Below, piece after piece: positions 6,427-8,341 of a DNA stretch of 8,341 bases (its first letter is position 1; each line of letters begins with the position of its first letter). Made by a program: the position numbers and the translations under genes. This DNA comes from Terriglobia bacterium (GTDB lineage Bacteria; Acidobacteriota; Terriglobia; UBA7540), in NCBI GenBank assembly GCA_030042795.1, contig JASHYZ010000040.1:1-8341 (forward strand), given 5' to 3'. A model generated the notes under the pieces. That model worked only from the letters and a program-made list of their open reading frames with translations. It was not told the DNA's origin and ran no database searches.

Positions 6427-6442
6427 TTGGCACGGCGTGTGC
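6427..6442 (+). promoter_or_regulatory. Sigma-54 (RpoN) -24/-12 promoter
   Basis: TTGGCACGGCGTGTGC matches the consensus YTGGCACGRNNNTTGCW except for G in place of the first T of the -12 element; the next base, T at 6443, fits the final W. The invariant GG (6429-6430) and GC (6441-6442) are separated by exactly 10 bases. Transcription would begin near 6454, giving a leader of about 115 bases before the SBBP-repeat gene at 6569. Orientation and position fit that gene. Sigma-54 control would imply an enhancer-binding protein encoded elsewhere. Confidence 0.6.
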
Positions 6443-6495
6443 TTGTTGTCGCGCGAGTAAGAGTATCTATGCCGCATTGAGGAAGTCGCGGATGG

Positions 6496-6513
6496 GGCGC
6501 GTGTGCACGCGCC
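6496..6513. promoter_or_regulatory. Palindrome in the leader of the SBBP-repeat gene
   Basis: GGCGCGTG (6496-6503) and CACGCGCC (6506-6513) are exact inverted repeats around the two bases TG. The spacing is too tight for a good RNA hairpin of full length but fits a dimeric DNA-binding site. It lies about 40 bases downstream of the predicted sigma-54 start site and 55 bases before the start codon, where a repressor could act. Confidence 0.3.
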
Positions 6514-6558
6514 AGGCACTCGTCCTGCAAGGTCGATGAGTAGTTTGGGCTCGAAGCT

Positions 6559-6565
6559 GGAGAAG
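6559..6565 (+). promoter_or_regulatory. Ribosome-binding site of the SBBP-repeat gene
   Basis: GGAGAAG precedes the ATG at 6569 with the GGAG core 6 bases away, a strong Shine-Dalgarno match. It favours that ATG over the in-frame ATG at 6536, which has only a weaker AAGG before it and would put 11 residues in front of the signal peptide. Confidence 0.7.
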
Positions 6566-6568
6566 CCA

Positions 6569-8341
6569 ATGCTCTCAGGCAAGCGCTCACCCGTCAGGCT
6601 GGCCGCTCTCTGCCTGCTTGTGCTGTTGATGATTACCGTCACCTCGCGAGCGGCCGAGAACAGCAACCCAGCGAACCGGACCGAGGCGTCCCCCGCTGCG
6701 CGCTCGAATATTTCCTCGCGCGCCCGAGTAAGCGCAGCCTACACGAACCTGCCCTTAAGCTTCGAACCGAACGTCGGGCAGATTCGTGGCGAGGGTGCAA
6801 CAAGAGCCCAGTTCCTTTCCCGCGGAAGCGGCTACACGCTGTATCTGACGGGCAGCGACGCGGCGCTGGCCTTGCGATCGAGAGTGAATCGTCGCGGCGT
6901 CGAAACCGGCGTTCGTTCGTCATGGGTCAGCGGTCACGAATCATTCGTTTCGGCTGCGCTGCAGATAAGGCTCGTCGGTGCCAGTTCCAGTTCCGTCACC
7001 GGAATCGATGAACTGCCTGGCAAGAGCAACTACCTGATCGGCAATGATCCGCGCAATTGGAGAACGGACGTTCCGAACTTCGGCCAAGTGGAGGAACGCG
7101 GCGTCTATCCGGGAATCGACCTGCGTTACCATGGCAACCAGAAGCAGCTTGAGTGCGATTTTGATGTCGCGCCGGGCGCAGATGCCGGTGCAATTAAACT
7201 GGCATTCGAGGGCGTGCGTGCGCTGCGCATTGATTCTCACGGCAGCTTGGTTGTGAAAGTCGATGGCGGCGAACTGCGATTTCACAAGCCGGTCGCCTAT
7301 CAGGAAGCCCAAGGTGTGAGGCACGTCGTTGCCAGCCGGTTCGTCATCGGACGCAACGGTCAGGTCGGATTCCGGTTGGGCAAGTATGACACTCGCCATC
7401 CTCTGGTCATCGACCCCATCCTCGCTTACTCCACCTATCTCGGCGGAAGCAGCATTGATGGCGCCAACGGCATCGCCGTGGCTCCTGACGGTACGGCGTT
7501 CATCGCCGGCGGAACCTTTTCCACCGATTTTCCAACCGCGCATCCGTTACAGCCAAACGCAGGCGGCCCCGCTGACTTTCCGCAGGACGCGTTTGTCTCC
7601 AAGATCAGCGCCGACGGCTCGATGCTGCTCTACTCAACCTACTTGGGCGGCAAGAACACCGACGTGGCAAATGCGATTGCGGTGGATGATTCCGGCGATG
7701 CCTATGTCACCGGAACCACCAACTCACCGGACTTTCCTGTGACGCCGGGCGCCTGGACGACCATCTGCGGTGGCGACGGGGAGTGCGGCGCTTCTCTGAA
7801 CCTCAACGGATTTTTTGTCTTCAACGCCTTCGTTACCAAACTCAACGCTGAGGGCTCGGCGCTGGTTTATTCCGGCTTTCTGGGAACTTATCAGAATGAT
7901 GTGGGCACCGCCATCGCTTTGGATGGCAACGGCAACGCCTACGTGACCGGCCAGACGGGTCCACAGGCCGCGGTGACCGTTGCTCTGGTTCCTCCCGCAG
8001 AACCGCCAGGACCGTTTCCCACCACGTCCGGAGCGTTCCAGCCCGCGTTCGGAGGCGTTGCCGACGCTTTCGTGACGAAGGTAAGCGCGTCAGGAGCCTC
8101 GCTGGCCTATTCCAGCTTCCTCGGCGGCAGCGACGAAGACATTGGCTACGGCATCGCAGCGGACAGCAGTGGAAACGCGTATGTGACCGGGCTAACCTAT
8201 TCGACCACCACAGATGTTCCACCTTTTCCCATTACTTCAGGAGCCCTCCAAAAAACGAATGCCGGAGCGGGCGACGGGTTTCTGGTCGAAGTGAATACCA
8301 ACGCAAAAGGGGCCTCTTCCCTTTCGTACTCAACCTACCTC
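6569..8341 (+). CDS. Exported SBBP-repeat beta-propeller protein, partial at C-terminus
   Basis: The frame is open for 591 codons to the right edge, so the C-terminus is missing. A clear signal peptide begins it: KRSPVR as charged region, LAALCLLVLLMITV as core, cleavage probable after TSRA (about residue 28). Residues about 55-280 form a beta-rich N-terminal domain typical of this family (PLSFEPNVGQ, QFLSRGSGYTLYL, then NYLIGNDPRNWRTDVPNF, YPGIDLRYHG, HPLVIDPIL). SBBP repeats follow, each opening with a YSTYLGG-type blade and a GNAYVTG-type strand; the repeat tyrosines are at residues 287, 355, 434, 514 and 587, spaced 68-80 apart. The second blade carries an insert with two cysteines (TICGGDGECG) that could form a disulfide. 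Such proteins are large, exported and predicted to be propellers in adhesion or binding; the ligand is unknown. The start is set by a strong ribosome site. The gene lies alone, downstream of a sigma-54-like promoter. Confidence 0.92.
   Translation, partial: MLSGKRSPVRLAALCLLVLLMITVTSRAAENSNPANRTEASPAARSNISSRARVSAAYTNLPLSFEPNVGQIRGEGATRAQFLSRGSGYTLYLTGSDAALALRSRVNRRGVETGVRSSWVSGHESFVSAALQIRLVGASSSSVTGIDELPGKSNYLIGNDPRNWRTDVPNFGQVEERGVYPGIDLRYHGNQKQLECDFDVAPGADAGAIKLAFEGVRALRIDSHGSLVVKVDGGELRFHKPVAYQEAQGVRHVVASRFVIGRNGQVGFRLGKYDTRHPLVIDPILAYSTYLGGSSIDGANGIAVAPDGTAFIAGGTFSTDFPTAHPLQPNAGGPADFPQDAFVSKISADGSMLLYSTYLGGKNTDVANAIAVDDSGDAYVTGTTNSPDFPVTPGAWTTICGGDGECGASLNLNGFFVFNAFVTKLNAEGSALVYSGFLGTYQNDVGTAIALDGNGNAYVTGQTGPQAAVTVALVPPAEPPGPFPTTSGAFQPAFGGVADAFVTKVSASGASLAYSSFLGGSDEDIGYGIAADSSGNAYVTGLTYSTTTDVPPFPITSGALQKTNAGAGDGFLVEVNTNAKGASSLSYSTYL

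Noticed and set aside
6286..6666. Minus-strand open frame of 126 codons upstream of the SBBP gene
   Set aside because: No recognisable protein features, overlaps the promoter, leader and signal peptide of the SBBP gene.
6941..7543. Minus-strand open frame of 200 codons
   Set aside because: Antisense to the N-terminal domain and first blade of the SBBP-repeat protein; high-GC shadow frame.

Overview
The window looks like a piece of a high-GC, repeat-rich chromosome, most likely from an Acidobacteriota member or a close relative. The grounds are gene content and style: a large exported SBBP (beta-propeller) repeat protein, an envelope vWA protein next to a caspase-fold protein, and a high density of short palindromic repeats between genes. 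The taxonomic guess comes from recall of gene families, not from a search.

Layout. Positions 1-5129 hold a minus-strand cluster, read right to left. (i) A 759-residue membrane-anchored vWA protein with a glutamine-amidotransferase-like region (2850-5129). (ii) An exported caspase-fold protein whose catalytic cysteine appears to be serine, with an EF-hand-like loop and a C-terminal coiled coil (1816-2853). (iii) After a 374-base gap full of palindromic repeats, a TPR protein with an MA-clan HExxH metallopeptidase domain, cut by the left window edge (1-1441). The first two genes overlap by 4 bases. A 78-base palindromic repeat sits exactly at that junction and stays in frame with the caspase-like gene.

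The middle (about 5130-6568) is mostly non-coding. It holds one weakly supported plus-strand hypothetical ORF (5230-5586), an AT-rich degenerate stretch, a nested inverted-repeat element (6120-6271), and a leader with a good sigma-54 type -24/-12 promoter (6427-6442). From 6569 to the right edge runs the start of the exported SBBP-repeat beta-propeller protein on the plus strand.

How the genes may work together. By the positive-inside rule, the vWA and amidotransferase-like domains face the periplasm. The caspase-like protein has a hydrophobic leader next to the inserted repeat, and the TPR peptidase has a short signal-like start. The cluster therefore reads as an envelope module of a metal-dependent adhesion/scaffold protein, a probable pseudo-caspase and a metalloprotease. 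The substrate and role are unknown. The SBBP protein appears to be a separate unit, probably exported and possibly under sigma-54 control.
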